DNA of 64,000 bases, taken from positions 177,501 through 241,500 of the forward strand of contig CAUYUJ010015765.1 of assembly GCA_963575745.1 (NCBI GenBank). Reading direction: 5' to 3'. Both the position numbers and the translations under genes were made by a program. Source of the DNA: Prorocentrum cordatum. Lineage: Eukaryota; Sar; Dinophyceae; Prorocentrales; Prorocentraceae. This document shows, one piece after another, positions 22,428 through 31,753 of the stretch (position 1 is the first letter of the stretch; every line of letters begins with the position of its first letter). Under the pieces are notes generated by a model. The model ran no database searches. It saw only the letters and a program-made list of their open reading frames with translations, and was not told the DNA's origin.

Positions 22428-22505
22428 ATGCCGCCTGGTTCGGCGGCGGAACGCGCCGCTTCTCTTCAGAAACGGGGCCCGTCGCCAATCCACGCGCCTT
22501 CGTCC
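22428..22505 (+). repeat. Short dispersed repeat (relatives 16265, 29512)
   Basis: GCCGCCTGGTTCGGCGGCGGAA... GAAACGGGGCCCGTCGCCAATCCACGCGCC corresponds to 29512-29582 and, at its end, 16265-16318. Confidence 0.6.
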
Positions 22506-22629
22506 ACATCAGCACTCGCTCGAGGTAAGGGCAGCCCAGAGAGGCCAAGGAGCGAGAGGCCTGTGTACGGCAGGTTCGTGTCGTGCCGACCCCAGCGTTG
22601 GTTTTTGACACCGCAGGGATCATTCAACC

Positions 22630-22668
22630 TTGAACGATCGGCCGCTGCCGCAACGTCCGATCGTTCAA
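22630..22668. repeat. Perfect 12 bp hairpin
   Basis: TTGAACGATCGG, a 15-base loop, then CCGATCGTTCAA. TTCAACCTTGAACG recurs downstream at 22698-22713. Confidence 0.75.
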
Positions 22669-22927
22669 CATCGATCGATTCTGGGTCGCCGGCGGCGTTC
22701 AACCTTGAACGCCCGCGCTGGGGTCGCCGCTGGTCGACACGACGCAAACCTACCGTACGCTGGTGCCCCTCCCCCTCTCCGATCGGTGGATCGGCGAAGA
22801 GGCCTGCTCCTCACGCAGGGTGCTCTCGACGGCGGCGGGGGGCGCCTCGGGTCGAGCCGGGGGGCCTCGGGTCGGGCTGGGGGGGGGGCCCGGGTCTACC
22901 AGAGCCAACCCTGTCCAGCGAAGCCTG

Positions 22928-23090
22928 CTAGGGAGCCCACAAAAGACGCACGCGCCCGACTGTGTACATGAGCACGGCCCCTCGGTCCGCGAGACCGGCC
23001 GCATGATGCCAACACTCGCGCAGTGCGTGCTCTCGAGGCCGGCGTGGGTTCGTGTAGACGTACGTCGGTTTTTTCTCGCTCCTGACCCTC
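22928..23090 (+). repeat. Dispersed repeat, copy 2 (partner 3992)
   Basis: TAGGGAGCCCACAAAAGACGC... GTACATGAGCACGGCCCC... CTCCTGACCCTC matches 3992-4150 end to end. Copy 1 is followed by a GATGCATC foldback, this one by a TCC array. Confidence 0.7.
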
Positions 23091-23129
23091 CGGCGGCCTC
23101 CGATCACGGCTGGAGCCCGTGGTGCCCCA

Positions 23130-23252
23130 ACCTCCTCCTCCTCCTCCTCCTCCTCCTCCTCCTCCTCCTCCTCCTCCTCCTCCTCCTCCGCCTCCTCCGC
23201 CTCCTCCTCCGCCTCCTCCTCCGCCTCCTCCTCCTCCTCCTCCTCCGTCCCC
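23130..23252. repeat. (CTC)n array
   Basis: CTC triplets with CGC interruptions. Confidence 0.96.
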
Positions 23253-23780
23253 CAGCCAGCTCCAAAGGCCCAGCTTCGTCCCAACTCTCAAGGCGTGTTC
23301 GCCCTGGCCGTGCCCCCAGGCGGCCTGCTGCCCTCCGCGAGCGCTGCAGCTCTGACGAACGCGGCCCCGCAGCCGGACAGCGCCTCCCGGCCACACGCGA
23401 GGAGTGGCCCGTCGGGGGGGGGGTGCGAAAGGCGCCCCATGGCCCAAGGTGCCCCGAGCCTTTCGCTCCACTCTGGAGCCCCCTGGGGCGCTCTGGGCCT
23501 CGCGAAGAGTTCTCGGGGGGCCGTGGGGGCACTCCTTGGGAATCCCGGGGGGGCACCTTCGAGCTGCTGCCAGAAGCGCCCGCCACTGGCCCAAGTTGGG
23601 CCAGGGGCACCTCTGGCAACACCTGCGCGGCGGGGATTTAGCCACATCCGCCGCCTGGGAACCGACGTCCTGGTGCCCCGGCGGGCGGTGGACGTGGATG
23701 CCTGTCGGCCCCCGGGGGCCCGAAGATGTCCATAGTTTGAGCAGGGACCGACCGTCCAGGCATTCCTATAGTCCTACCAC
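23253..23780. repeat. Anonymous GC-rich sequence with a diverged duplicate at 27640
   Basis: 23425-23640 (GCGAAAGGCGCCCC... AAGGTGCCCC... TCCACTCTGGA... GAATCCCGGGGG) aligns loosely with 27646-27800. No gene supported. Confidence 0.45.
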
Positions 23781-23935
23781 GACATGTTCTTAGAACCCAG
23801 AATGTTCTAAGAACAAAACAATGATCTTAGAACATAAACCCGATGTGACAAAACAGGACAGGCTCCGCCAGGAATGTTCTAAGAGAACATGTCGTGGGCA
23901 CCACTAAAGGTTCCTAGAACATTGCCCGGTAGGGC
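23781..23935. repeat. GTTCTTAGAAC palindrome cluster
   Basis: ATGTTCTTAGAAC, ATGTTCTAAGAAC, ATCTTAGAACAT, ATGTTCTAAGAGAACAT and GTTCCTAGAACAT fall within 150 bp. Copies of ACATGTTC and GAACATGT near the two ends make the block a foldback. Confidence 0.75.
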
Positions 23936-24031
23936 CACAGGCGAGCCGGGACGCTTCGCCACTGCTTGAACAGCCACCGCCCGCCGAGGCTCGGAACACT
24001 GACTCTCCAGGCGGTGGTCGTGCACAAAGTT

Positions 24032-24199
24032 GGGGGGCGGAAAGATACGGATACGTGTTGTCCCCGGACCTCTCTTGAGGTGCGTCCTGACCAGAATTTC
24101 GAGGCGAATCCAGCGGTGACAACGAGGATTCCCCAGGAGGACCAGGAAAGGCCGAAAACGAAGGGGGACAACACGTGTCCGTATCTTTTTCTCCCCCGA
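24032..24199. repeat. Foldback (MITE-like) element, ~168 bp
   Basis: The left end GGGGCGGAAAGATACGGATA continues CGTGTTGTCCCC. The right end is GGGGGACAACACGTGTCCGT continuing ATCTTTTTCTCCCCC. The arms are about 30 bp with few mismatches. Confidence 0.85.
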
Positions 24200-24299
24200 C
24201 AAAGCCCCGCCTCCGGCAGCACCCGCGCTCCGGGCAGGAGCGGCCTCTGCGGCGCGGCCTCTCCCGGGCCAGTGCCAGGATCTCGAGGCGTATCCAGCT

Positions 24300-24368
24300 C
24301 CTCCTCCTCCTCCTCCTCCTCCTCCTCCTCCTTCTCCTCCTCCTCCTCCTCCTCCTCCTCCTCCTCCG
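24300..24368. repeat. (CTC)n array
   Basis: CTC triplets with one TTC. Confidence 0.96.
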
Positions 24369-24420
24369 GGGGAGGTGTGCCGGCAGCGGCCTCTCGGCGC
24401 GGCAGGGGCGGGCTCTTATG

Positions 24421-24770
24421 AAGGGGCCCCGGGACACACCAATAAACACACACAGATAAAAGGATGCCCCATCTTTTCCCCATATTTTCTGGGCTTTTGT
24501 CTTCCCCCCACTTGCCATATTTTCCCATATTTTCTGGGCTTTTGTCTTCCCCCCACTTCCCATATGTTCCCCATATTTCCTGGGCTTTTGTCTTCCCCCC
24601 ACTTCCCAGATGTTTCCATATTTCCTGGGTTTCTGTCTTCCCCCCACTTCCCATATGTTCCCATATCTTCTGGGCTTTTGTCTTCCCCCCACTTCCCAGA
24701 TGTTCCCATATCTTTTGGGGGATCGACGATTCAGCGGTGTCTGTGTGTCTGTGTGTTTTCCCCTCCTGAT
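24421..24770 (+). repeat. CATATTTTCCC dispersed element, minisatellite-expanded copy
   Basis: Five tandem ~50 bp units of (C)CATATTTTC / CTGGGCTTTTGTCTTCCCCC / CACTTCCCA between 24478 and 24715. The conserved GATCGACGATTCAGCGGTGT tail and CCCCTCCTGAT end follow. The expansion is in a different internal segment from that of the copy at 4612. Confidence 0.85.
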
Positions 24771-24917
24771 CTTGGCCCCGCGGAGCGCACCTCCCCCGAG
24801 AGCCGCGCCCCAGAGGCCGCTCGCCGCCTGGCTCGGGGGCCCTCCAGAAGGGGTCCGAGGCCAGGATCATGGCTTCTCCCCTGCGCGCTTGAAGGGTTTT
24901 TGGGGCATCTGTAGGAA

Positions 24918-25073
24918 GGCACCAACTATACACCAACACCGATCCTGGCCAGGATCACCCTGGGCCCAGGATCGGTGTATACGCCCTCCTGCCTGGCGCA
25001 AGAAGGCATACACACCGATCCTAGGCCCAGGGTGATCCTGGGCCAGGATCGGTGTTGGTGTATAGTTGGTGCC
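24918..25073. repeat. Large foldback element with ~65 bp arms
   Basis: The left arm starts GGCACCAACTATACACCAAC and runs through CGATCCTGGCCAGGATCACC to about 24980. The right arm (about 25008-25073) is its near-perfect complement, ending GTTGGTGTATAGTTGGTGCC. The loop is only about 25 bases. Confidence 0.92.
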
Positions 25074-25128
25074 CTCCGAATCTGCTTCTGCTCGGCACTC
25101 CGACGGCTCAAGACGTCGGGGATCTTCT

Positions 25129-25272
25129 GACCCGGGTCAATCCAGACCCGGGTCAGCAGGAAAACAAAAACTGCAATGCAGGAAAAAAAACTGCACCGCA
25201 GGTCTTCGCAGACCCGGGTCAACCAATACGCGCGGCCGCCTCGCGGCCACGAGCGGCTCCCTGACCCGGGTC
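25129..25272. repeat. Four GACCCGGGTC palindromes
   Basis: Exact copies at 25129, 25145, 25211 and 25263, each flanked by CT or CA before and AA, AG or CA after. A regulatory site and a decayed repeat are both possible. Confidence 0.8.
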
Positions 25273-25564
25273 AGCCAGAGGGGGTCTTCGCAGGATCCTG
25301 CAGGATCTGGCGCCCTGGCTGACCCCCTTTTGCACTGACCCCCGTCTCGAGGCTCCCGAAGACGGCCCAGGGGGGCCACTCCCGCGCGCGGCCGCGCCTC
25401 GATCAGCCCGCCCTCGCCCGCCGGGTCGACAATCCGCCGCCCGCCCCCGCGCGGGCGGGCGGCGAGGCGGGCTCCGGCTGCGCCGCAGCGCGCACGGCAG
25501 GAGGCGACGAGGCCCATGCCCAGACACGCCCGCGGAGTGTTTTTTTATAATGTATATATATATA

Positions 25565-25567
25565 TAT

Positions 25568-25632
<65 letters not shown>
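25565..25632. repeat. (CAA)n array, boundary of twin unit
   Basis: Uninterrupted AAC triplets after a short TA run (25551-25568). Confidence 0.97.
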
Positions 25633-25633
<1 letters not shown>

Positions 25634-26528
25634 CACTTTACCCGAACGCTCAGTGTTCTCACCAGTGCCAGGGTTTTCATGCGACGCCAGCCAATACCCC
25701 CACTTTGTGGGGGGGCAGTGCAAGCTCTACCAAATATCCACACGACTCTTCGCCACCACCCACACCCAGCTTCCCGCCCTATGACGTTCGGACACTTCAC
25801 TTCGTGGCCTGCGGACGACCGTGGCTACTACACTGGCGTGGAGTACACACCCACAGAAGTTGTTAGGACAGCGCGCGCGGGTAGAAATTTTGAAAAGTCG
25901 TGCAGGTGTTTTTCGAGGACCTACGGTGCGATTCGTGTGATTTTATGATGCGCGGTGCTAAAATTCTTAAGAAGCCCAATGGTTTTTGGAGATTTCGGCG
26001 TGCGCGCGCGAAGAAAAAACGAATGTGTCCCGCATGGTATTATTTGACAGGGATGATGGCCCTGGCAGGTGCGCAACCGTTGTCGCAGAAGTTCGAAAAA
26101 GTTGCTCGCAAAAGCCCGTTTGACAGAAATGTTTAAAAAGTGTTGGGTTTCCTACGAATCCGCAAGAGCGCGCGGGATGAGATTTTGACATTTTTTTGTT
26201 GAAAAACCATTGGTTTTTTGATGTTTTTATGTTAAAATCGCTCCGAACACTAAGTTTTGGAAGGATTTCGTCTTGCGCGCGCGAATGTCCACTTTACCTT
26301 ATTTTTTGCAAGGGATTCTTGAAATTTGATTATATTAGAACAAGAAATGTCATTTTATAGTGTTTTTTGCAAGGGAAAACGGATTACAACAAAACAACCG
26401 GATCTGGATCACATCGTTTTACCTGAGGCTTCCTCACGAAAATGATGAAAATGTAGCTGCGGCCTAGGCGGCGCAGGGGGGGCGCGCACCAGGGGGCCCA
26501 ACAATAATTATTCTTTAGAATAAATAAT
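25633..26528 (+). repeat. AAC-bounded twin unit, copy A
   Basis: From CACCAGTGCCAGGGTTTTCAT through AATACCCCCACTTTGTGGGG and AATGTGTCCCGCATGGTATT to CCAACAATAATTATTCTTTAGAA the same sequence is found in copy B. Copy A has an extra ~110 bp near 25840-26000. A ~45-residue peptide (AKKKRMCPAWYYLTGMMALAGA...) is open and identical in part in both copies on the plus strand, but a minus-strand peptide is equally preserved, so no CDS is called. Confidence 0.85.
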
Positions 26529-26532
26529 GTTC

Positions 26533-26571
<39 letters not shown>

Positions 26572-26572
26572 T
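26529..26572. repeat. (CAA)n array between the twin units
   Basis: AAC triplets preceded by ATGTT, the same junction as at 27327. Confidence 0.97.
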
Positions 26573-27330
26573 ACTAGCACGTGGGGACACTCCGTTCTCA
26601 CCAGTGCCAGGGTTTTCATAGGAGGCGGGCAATACCCCCACTTTGTGGGGGGGCCGGTTCAAGCTCTACCAAATTTCCAAACGACTCTTCGCCACCACCC
26701 ACACCCAGCTTCCCGCCCTATGACGTTCGGACACTTCACTTCGTGGCATGCGGACGACCGTGGCTACTATTCAGGGCCCCGCGGCCGACGACGACGGCGT
26801 GCGCGCGCGAAGAAAAAACGAATGTGTCCCGCATGGTATTATTTGACAGGGATGATGGCCCTGGCAGGTGCGCAACCGTTGTTGCAGAAGTTCGAAAAAG
26901 TTGCTCGCAAAAGCCCGTTTGACAGAAATGATTAAAAAGTGTTGGGTTTCCTACGAATCCGCAAGAGCGCGCGGGATGAAATTTTGACAATTTTTTTTTG
27001 AAAAACCATTGGTGTTTTGATGTTTTTATGTTAAAATCGCTACGAAAACTAAGGTTTTGGAAGGATTTCGTCTTGCGCGCGCGAATGTCCACTTTACCTT
27101 ATTTTTTGCAAGGGATTCTTGAAGTTTGGTTATGTTAGAACAAGAAATGTCCACTTTAGCTTATTTTTTGCAAGGGAAAACCGATCGTAACAACACAACC
27201 GGATCCGGACCAACCCGTTTTGCCTGAGACTTCCTCACGAAAATTATGAAAATGAGGCTGCGGCCTAGGCGCGGCGGGGGGGTCGCGCACCAGGGGTCCC
27301 AACAATAATTATTCTTTAGAAGTAATAATG
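26573..27330 (+). repeat. AAC-bounded twin unit, copy B
   Basis: Near-identical to copy A with a deletion of about 110 bp and scattered substitutions, ending in the same AATAATTATTCTTTAGAA- ATAATGTTCAACAAC junction. Confidence 0.85.
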
Positions 27331-27333
27331 TTC

Positions 27334-27386
<53 letters not shown>

Positions 27387-27411
27387 CGAAAAAAAAAAAA
27401 AAAAAAAAAAA
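27331..27411 (+). repeat. (CAA)n followed by poly(A)
   Basis: AAC triplets to about 27388, then 20 or more A. A terminal A-run suggests a retroposon-like origin of the twin units (inference). Confidence 0.9.
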
Positions 27412-27966
27412 ATGGATAGCGTTCGTCGCTGTCGAGCTCTGGGGGCCCTCGCCGGGCCGCCGGACCGTCAGCGAGACGGGTCCTCTTCAAAGAGCCAGGC
27501 CTGGGGGTAGAGGGCTGGAGCTTCCGGGGGCCGCGCGGCGAAGAGGCGGAGAAGCCGCGCGTCGATGGGCACCCATCCACCGCCCCTGGCCAGGCCCAGC
27601 CTCGGCCCACGAGCAGCGCACCGTCGGGCTGCTCAGGTCATCGAGGGTTGCGAGAGGTGCCCCTGGCCCAAGGTGCCCCCAGCTTTCCGCCGCTCCACTC
27701 TGGAACCTCGGGGACCCCCTGGACCTCGTGAGGGGTGCTCTGGAGGCCGTCCGGGCCATCTCGAGAATCCTGGGGGTACCTTGGGCAAGGGGCACATCCA
27801 GCAGCACCCGAAATCAGGAGCGCTAAGTGAAGGAACGAAGCCCCCTTCCTGGGGGCCCCAGGAGCCACTGCGTGGACGAGGCGCGCCGGGAGCCCCGGGA
27901 GCACAGACATGGGAGGATCCAAGGAGCAGCGAGGCCCCTCCGGACCCGAACTGCTTCTTGTCAAAG
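27412..27966. other. No gene seen; diverged duplicate of 23425-23640
   Basis: GC-rich anonymous sequence. 27646-27800 resembles 23425-23640. Frames on both strands are open without family motifs. Confidence 0.4.
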
Positions 27967-28055
27967 TTAGGTCGGGCAAGTCCTCCTACAGGCGGATTTT
28001 GGAATGAAAATGAAAAATAGTCTAAATCCCTCCTGTAGAAGGACATACCCGACTT
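27967..28055. repeat. TTAAGTCGGGC foldback family, minimal copy
   Basis: TTAGGTCGGGCAAGTCCTCC... and ...CCTCCTGTAGAAGGACATAC with CCGACTT form ~30 bp arms around a ~30 bp AT-rich centre that includes AAAAATAGTC, as in the 365 bp copy. Confidence 0.8.
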
Positions 28056-28358
28056 CGCAGCACAGCGTCTCGACTGCATACTCCCTCCTGGCCTGGCAGC
28101 TTGGCCATGGAGGCACCTCGCCATCGCTCGGACGTCCACTCCCCATGCATTCGCGTGTTTCGCAAAAGATGGCCCACACTGCTCCTCGCTGGTCCTCGCC
28201 GAGAAGGATCGAGTGGAGCATCGACGACAGTATTGATTAACCCCAGAATTGATCTTCTCGTTGAGTCAGACGTAGAATGGTTGTACATCTACGAACACTC
28301 TACGCATTCTTCGTGGATTCGACGAACAAGTCGATTTCGGGGTAAATCAATTATCGGA
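28056..28358. other. No gene seen
   Basis: No gene or repeat family recognised. Confidence 0.3.
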
Positions 28359-28573
28359 GGCCTCCTAGATGGGGTCGAAGTAGATGGGGTCGAATGATCG
28401 CGCCGCATCGCCGATGCATCGACGATACATCGGCGATGCATCGTCGACGTCAGCGATGCATCGGCGACGTCGGCGTGAAGCAAATCGGGCTCCACATCGA
28501 ACCGCATCGCGGGTGCATCGGCGATGCGGAGCGATCCTCCGACCCCATCCACTCGGACCCTGTCTGGGAGGCC
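28359..28573. repeat. GATGCATC foldback element, copy 4 (most complete)
   Basis: The left arm GGCCTCCTAGATGGGGTCGA plus AGTAGATGGGGTCG pairs with the right arm CGACCCCATCCACTCGGACC plus CTGTCTGGGAGGCC. The core carries five CGATGCATCG-type palindromes and GACGTCGGCGT words. Confidence 0.88.
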
Positions 28574-28800
28574 TAGAATTCTGTACTCCAGATTTCGTAA
28601 TAAAAGGGAGGGGGTCTGGACCCTCCAAGACAAGCTATTTCAGATCTCCCCCGTGGGAGCACCCTCCAAAACAGCGTCCCAGGACCCCCCAGGCCCTCTA
28701 AGATAGCCTGGAAGAGACCCCCCCCCGAAATGAGACCCCCCTCCCTTTATTACGAAATCTGGAGCAGTCGATCCCCTACTGGAGAAAATACACACATGAA

Positions 28801-28970
28801 GGGGCCCCAAGGCACACAAATAAATACATACAACTAAAAACACTCCCCATATTTTCCCATATTTTCCTGGTTTCTGTCTTCCCCCCCACTTCCCATATTT
28901 TCCCATACTTCCTGGGAGTCGACGATAAATTATGTCTCTGTGTGTTTTTTCCCCTCCTGATAGAATTCTG
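28801..28970 (+). repeat. CATATTTTCCC dispersed element with flanking direct repeats
   Basis: Begins GGGGCCCCAAGGCACACAAA and ends CCCCTCCTGAT. It is flanked by diverged direct repeats: GCAGTCGATCCCCTACTGGA at 28764 and GCAGTCGATCGCCTGCTGGA at 28971, both followed by GAAAA-ACACAC. Confidence 0.8.
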
Positions 28971-29093
28971 CAGTCGATCGCCTGCTGGAGAAAACACACA
29001 CCGCCGAGCGATGCCGAGGGCACGCGGACCCGGAGCTCGGGACGGACCCCGGCCGGGAGCGGCGCGCCCGCCCGCTCGGCCCTCTGCCCCCCG

Positions 29094-29252
29094 GGCGAGA
29101 ATCGGCGGCGAGCGAGGGGGGGAAGCGAGAATCGGGGGCGCGGAAGCTCCTCCTCCTCCTCCTCCTCCTCCTCCTCCTCCTCCTCCTCCTCCTCCTCCTC
29201 CTCCTCCTCCTCGGATTAGCGAGGGGGGGAAACGAGAATCGGGGGCGCGGAA
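29094..29252 (+). repeat. GCGAGAATCGGGGGCG repeats around a (TCC)n array
   Basis: Three copies of GCGAGAATCGG(G/C)GGCG (the last reads AACGAGAAT) at about 29096, 29126 and 29233. A TCC array (29150-29213) lies between the second and third. Confidence 0.75.
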
Positions 29253-29440
29253 ACATCCGGCGGTGGACAAACCTCCCTTTAGTAAACCTCCCTTTCGCGA
29301 AAACGGCCTGGGACCGAAACCGACGGACCTGGACCCGCAAAAACAACGGCCGCGACGCCCTCTCGCGAATCGAAAGCGGCCAATTCCTTGATCGACGTGT
29401 CAGGGTAGGAGGTCTGTCCACCCCCGAAACATGGATTAGC

Positions 29441-29480
29441 GATCCATGGATTCGTCGCGCGGTCGCCGAATCCATGGATC
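29441..29480. repeat. Perfect 14 bp hairpin
   Basis: GATCCATGGATTCG, a 12-base loop, then CGAATCCATGGATC. Confidence 0.85.
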
Positions 29481-29511
29481 GGGGGAGGTGCCCTCCCCAA
29501 AATACCGCTGG

Positions 29512-29665
29512 TGCCGCCTCGTTCGGCGGCGGAAGTCCGCGATTTCCCGTGGAAACGGGACCCGTCGCTAATCCACGCCCCCTTAATCCATGTTTGCGAT
29601 CGCCTGAGAGAAGGAGAAGGCCTTTTCAGAAGGCGGCGGGACTTCTCAGAAGCCCTCGCGCCTTC
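29512..29665 (+). repeat. Short dispersed repeat and TTCT-N-AGAAGG cluster
   Basis: 29512-29582 is the GCCGCCT(C/G)GTTCGGCGGCGGA family. It runs into CCTTTTCAGAAGGCGG, CTTCTCAGAAGCC and CCTTCTGAGAATG. Confidence 0.65.
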
Positions 29666-30135
29666 TGAGAATGACTACCTGCCAGGCCACCCCACCCCAA
29701 CTCAACCCGAAGACCCAAATTTCGGGTTGAGGGGGTCCAGGCTTCGCATGTGTTTTTGTCAATGTTCCCAGTTTCCCCCCCCCCACACTGCAAATGGAAG
29801 GCAAATCGGGGCCTTCGGGATGGGTTGGGGTGGCTTGCTGGGCGGTGAGTGAAGCTGTTGTTCGTCTTCGAGGGAGGCTCAGAAAACTTCTCAAAGGCCC
29901 GGGGGGCTTCCGAACCCTTTGAGAATCGGGAGCGGCCAAGAGGGGGGCGTCCAAGAGGTAGGGAGGCAATCATGGCCAGCGGCACGTGCGCGGCCCAGGA
30001 GGGGGGGGCCAGGGACGCACTGAAATGAGAAGAGGCGCCACGAAATCTGGGGAGATATCATGGCCCCCGCCATGACATCCACCCCCCTAGTCATCACCCC
30101 CCTTGGCCGCTCCCGAGAGAAGGCCTTCTCCTTCC
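29666..30135. other. No gene seen
   Basis: Nothing recognisable. Ends in CCTTGGCCGCTCCCGAGAGAAGG before the CAC array. Confidence 0.3.
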
Positions 30136-30168
30136 CACCACCACCACCACCACCACCACCACCACCAC

Positions 30169-30226
<58 letters not shown>
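30136..30226. repeat. CAC, CA and CACG arrays
   Basis: CAC triplets, then (CA)n, then (CACG)n. Confidence 0.95.
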
Positions 30227-30237
<11 letters not shown>

Positions 30238-30380
30238 GCACCACCACCCACTACGCACGCGCGCGCGGAGCCACAGGTCCGCTACGACACGCGTCCGCGG
30301 ATAGAGAAAATCAGCGCCATGGTAAGGGATGGGAGGGAGGGGTAGGACGTCAGATATGACGCGAGCGCACCTAGCTTGTC
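30227..30380 (+). repeat. ~150 bp duplicated segment (partner 13871-14023)
   Basis: Nearly identical to 13871-14023, including the CTAGCTTGTC end followed directly by CTC triplets. Confidence 0.9.
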
Positions 30381-30560
30381 CTCCTCCTCCTCCTCCTCAT
30401 CCGCCGCCTCCGCCTCATCCGTCCTCCTCCTCCTCTCCTCCTCCTCCTCCTCCTCCTCTCCTCTCCCCTCCTCCTCCTCTCTCCTCCTCCTCCTCCTCCT
30501 CCTCCTCCTCCTCCTCCTCCTCCTCCTCCCCCCTCCCCCCTCCTCTCTCCCCCTCCTCCT
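30381..30560. repeat. (CTC)n array 5' of the LINE
   Basis: CTC with CCC and CGC interruptions. Confidence 0.95.
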
Positions 30561-30750
30561 CCCCCCTCTCAAGCATCTGGGCCCGAGAGGTTTGCAGGGG
30601 AGCAGATCCAACGGGCCCACTGTTGCGCGCGCACCGCGCGTCCGCCGTGCCTGCCCTGCTGCAGGTGGCGAGGCGCGCTCGCGGCTTGAGGGGCACGCCT
30701 TCGAGGTGTGGCAGAAGTCGCAGCAGAACGACGACGGCTACGAGACAAAC

Positions 30751-31753
30751 ATGGGAGGAACGCGCCCGCCCTGGAAAGATGGAGGTCGAGCGGCTAGCAG
30801 AGCTCGATCGCACTCACGTTCGAAGAAAGAGTACCAGGGCGGGAAGAGGAGGCCTTTTGTGGTGTGTAGCACTTGCTCTCCTGTCGGCAGCAATTGGATC
30901 TATTGTGACCGTATCGCTGACAAGGCCAAGTGTGCAAAGTGTGGAACGGCGTGGTCAAGCATCTCGACGGGGACAGCCCCGCCAGATCCACAGACCCAGG
31001 CCTTGGTCGCCCTCCTCGCAGATCAGTACAAAGCGGCCAAGGACGGCAACAACAAGGAGCAGATGGATTGTTGGAGCAAGCGTGCCCTCAGTTACGAGTC
31101 CCCGAGCCAGCACCGCCACCAGTACCCAAGCCTTTCGAAGAGTTGGAAACGGCAGCCCAGGCGCTTCGCATGGTCACGACGGCGGGAGAGAGGCTACGCA
31201 GGCGACTCCAACGCAACGCAGAGGAACAAAAGACATCCTGGAAAAGCTGGCTGACAACAAAATCGCCGAGAAAGAAGCTCAGCAACAAGTGGATTTGTGT
31301 CGTGAGAAGGCGAACAGAGGACAACCACCTTCAGCAGCGACAGTCCCTGACGACGCAGTTGCTCCAGAGCTCAGCAGTGAAGAACTGGCATTCCTGGGTG
31401 AAGCAGAAAAGAAAGAGTACGAGGCAGCTAAGGAAGCGGCCGCGGCAGCGCAGAAGACCTTGGAAGCGGCGAGGGGAACCACCCAGGCCCGCAAGGAGGC
31501 CGCCGAGAACCTCCGCAAGTTCGCAGACAAGGCTCAAGAGTGCAAGAGGCGCCGTGGCAATGGAGGACAACCATCAGTTGGGGGCACCCAGGCCAAAGAT
31601 GAAGTCCAAGAGGAGCCAGCCGCAGAACAGACCAAGCCGCACGACTTCACGAACCCTGATGAGGTGGACAGGTACCTGGAGACCACAGTACGCATTCGTG
31701 AGAGGAGCAAGACGGTCGCGGCGGCAAAGACGGAGTCCAAGACGTGTTCCTAG
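30751..31753 (+). pseudogene. LINE ORF1, zinc-finger protein, frameshifted
   Basis: The ATG at 30751 (MGGTRPPWKDGG) opens a basic N-terminus. A Cys cluster follows: VCSTC at about 30860, WIYCDR, then KCAKCGTAWSS near 30930-30955, a ribbon-type zinc finger. The first frame holds to about 31084 (KEQMDCWSKRA), the coding-like sequence continues in another frame (VPKPFEELETAAQALRM) to about 31220, and then in a third (DILEKLADNKIAEKEAQQQV ...) to TAG at 31751-31753. The last part is an Ala/Glu/Lys-rich coiled coil. Role by analogy: nucleic-acid-binding partner of the retrotransposition complex. The frameshifts may be mutations or base-call errors. Confidence 0.7.

Noticed and set aside
19370-22493. 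Long minus-strand frames (up to 489 codons) in the higher-order repeat
   Set aside because: The repeated peptides come from tandem DNA units that lack stops in several frames on both strands. No frame is preferentially conserved by eye.
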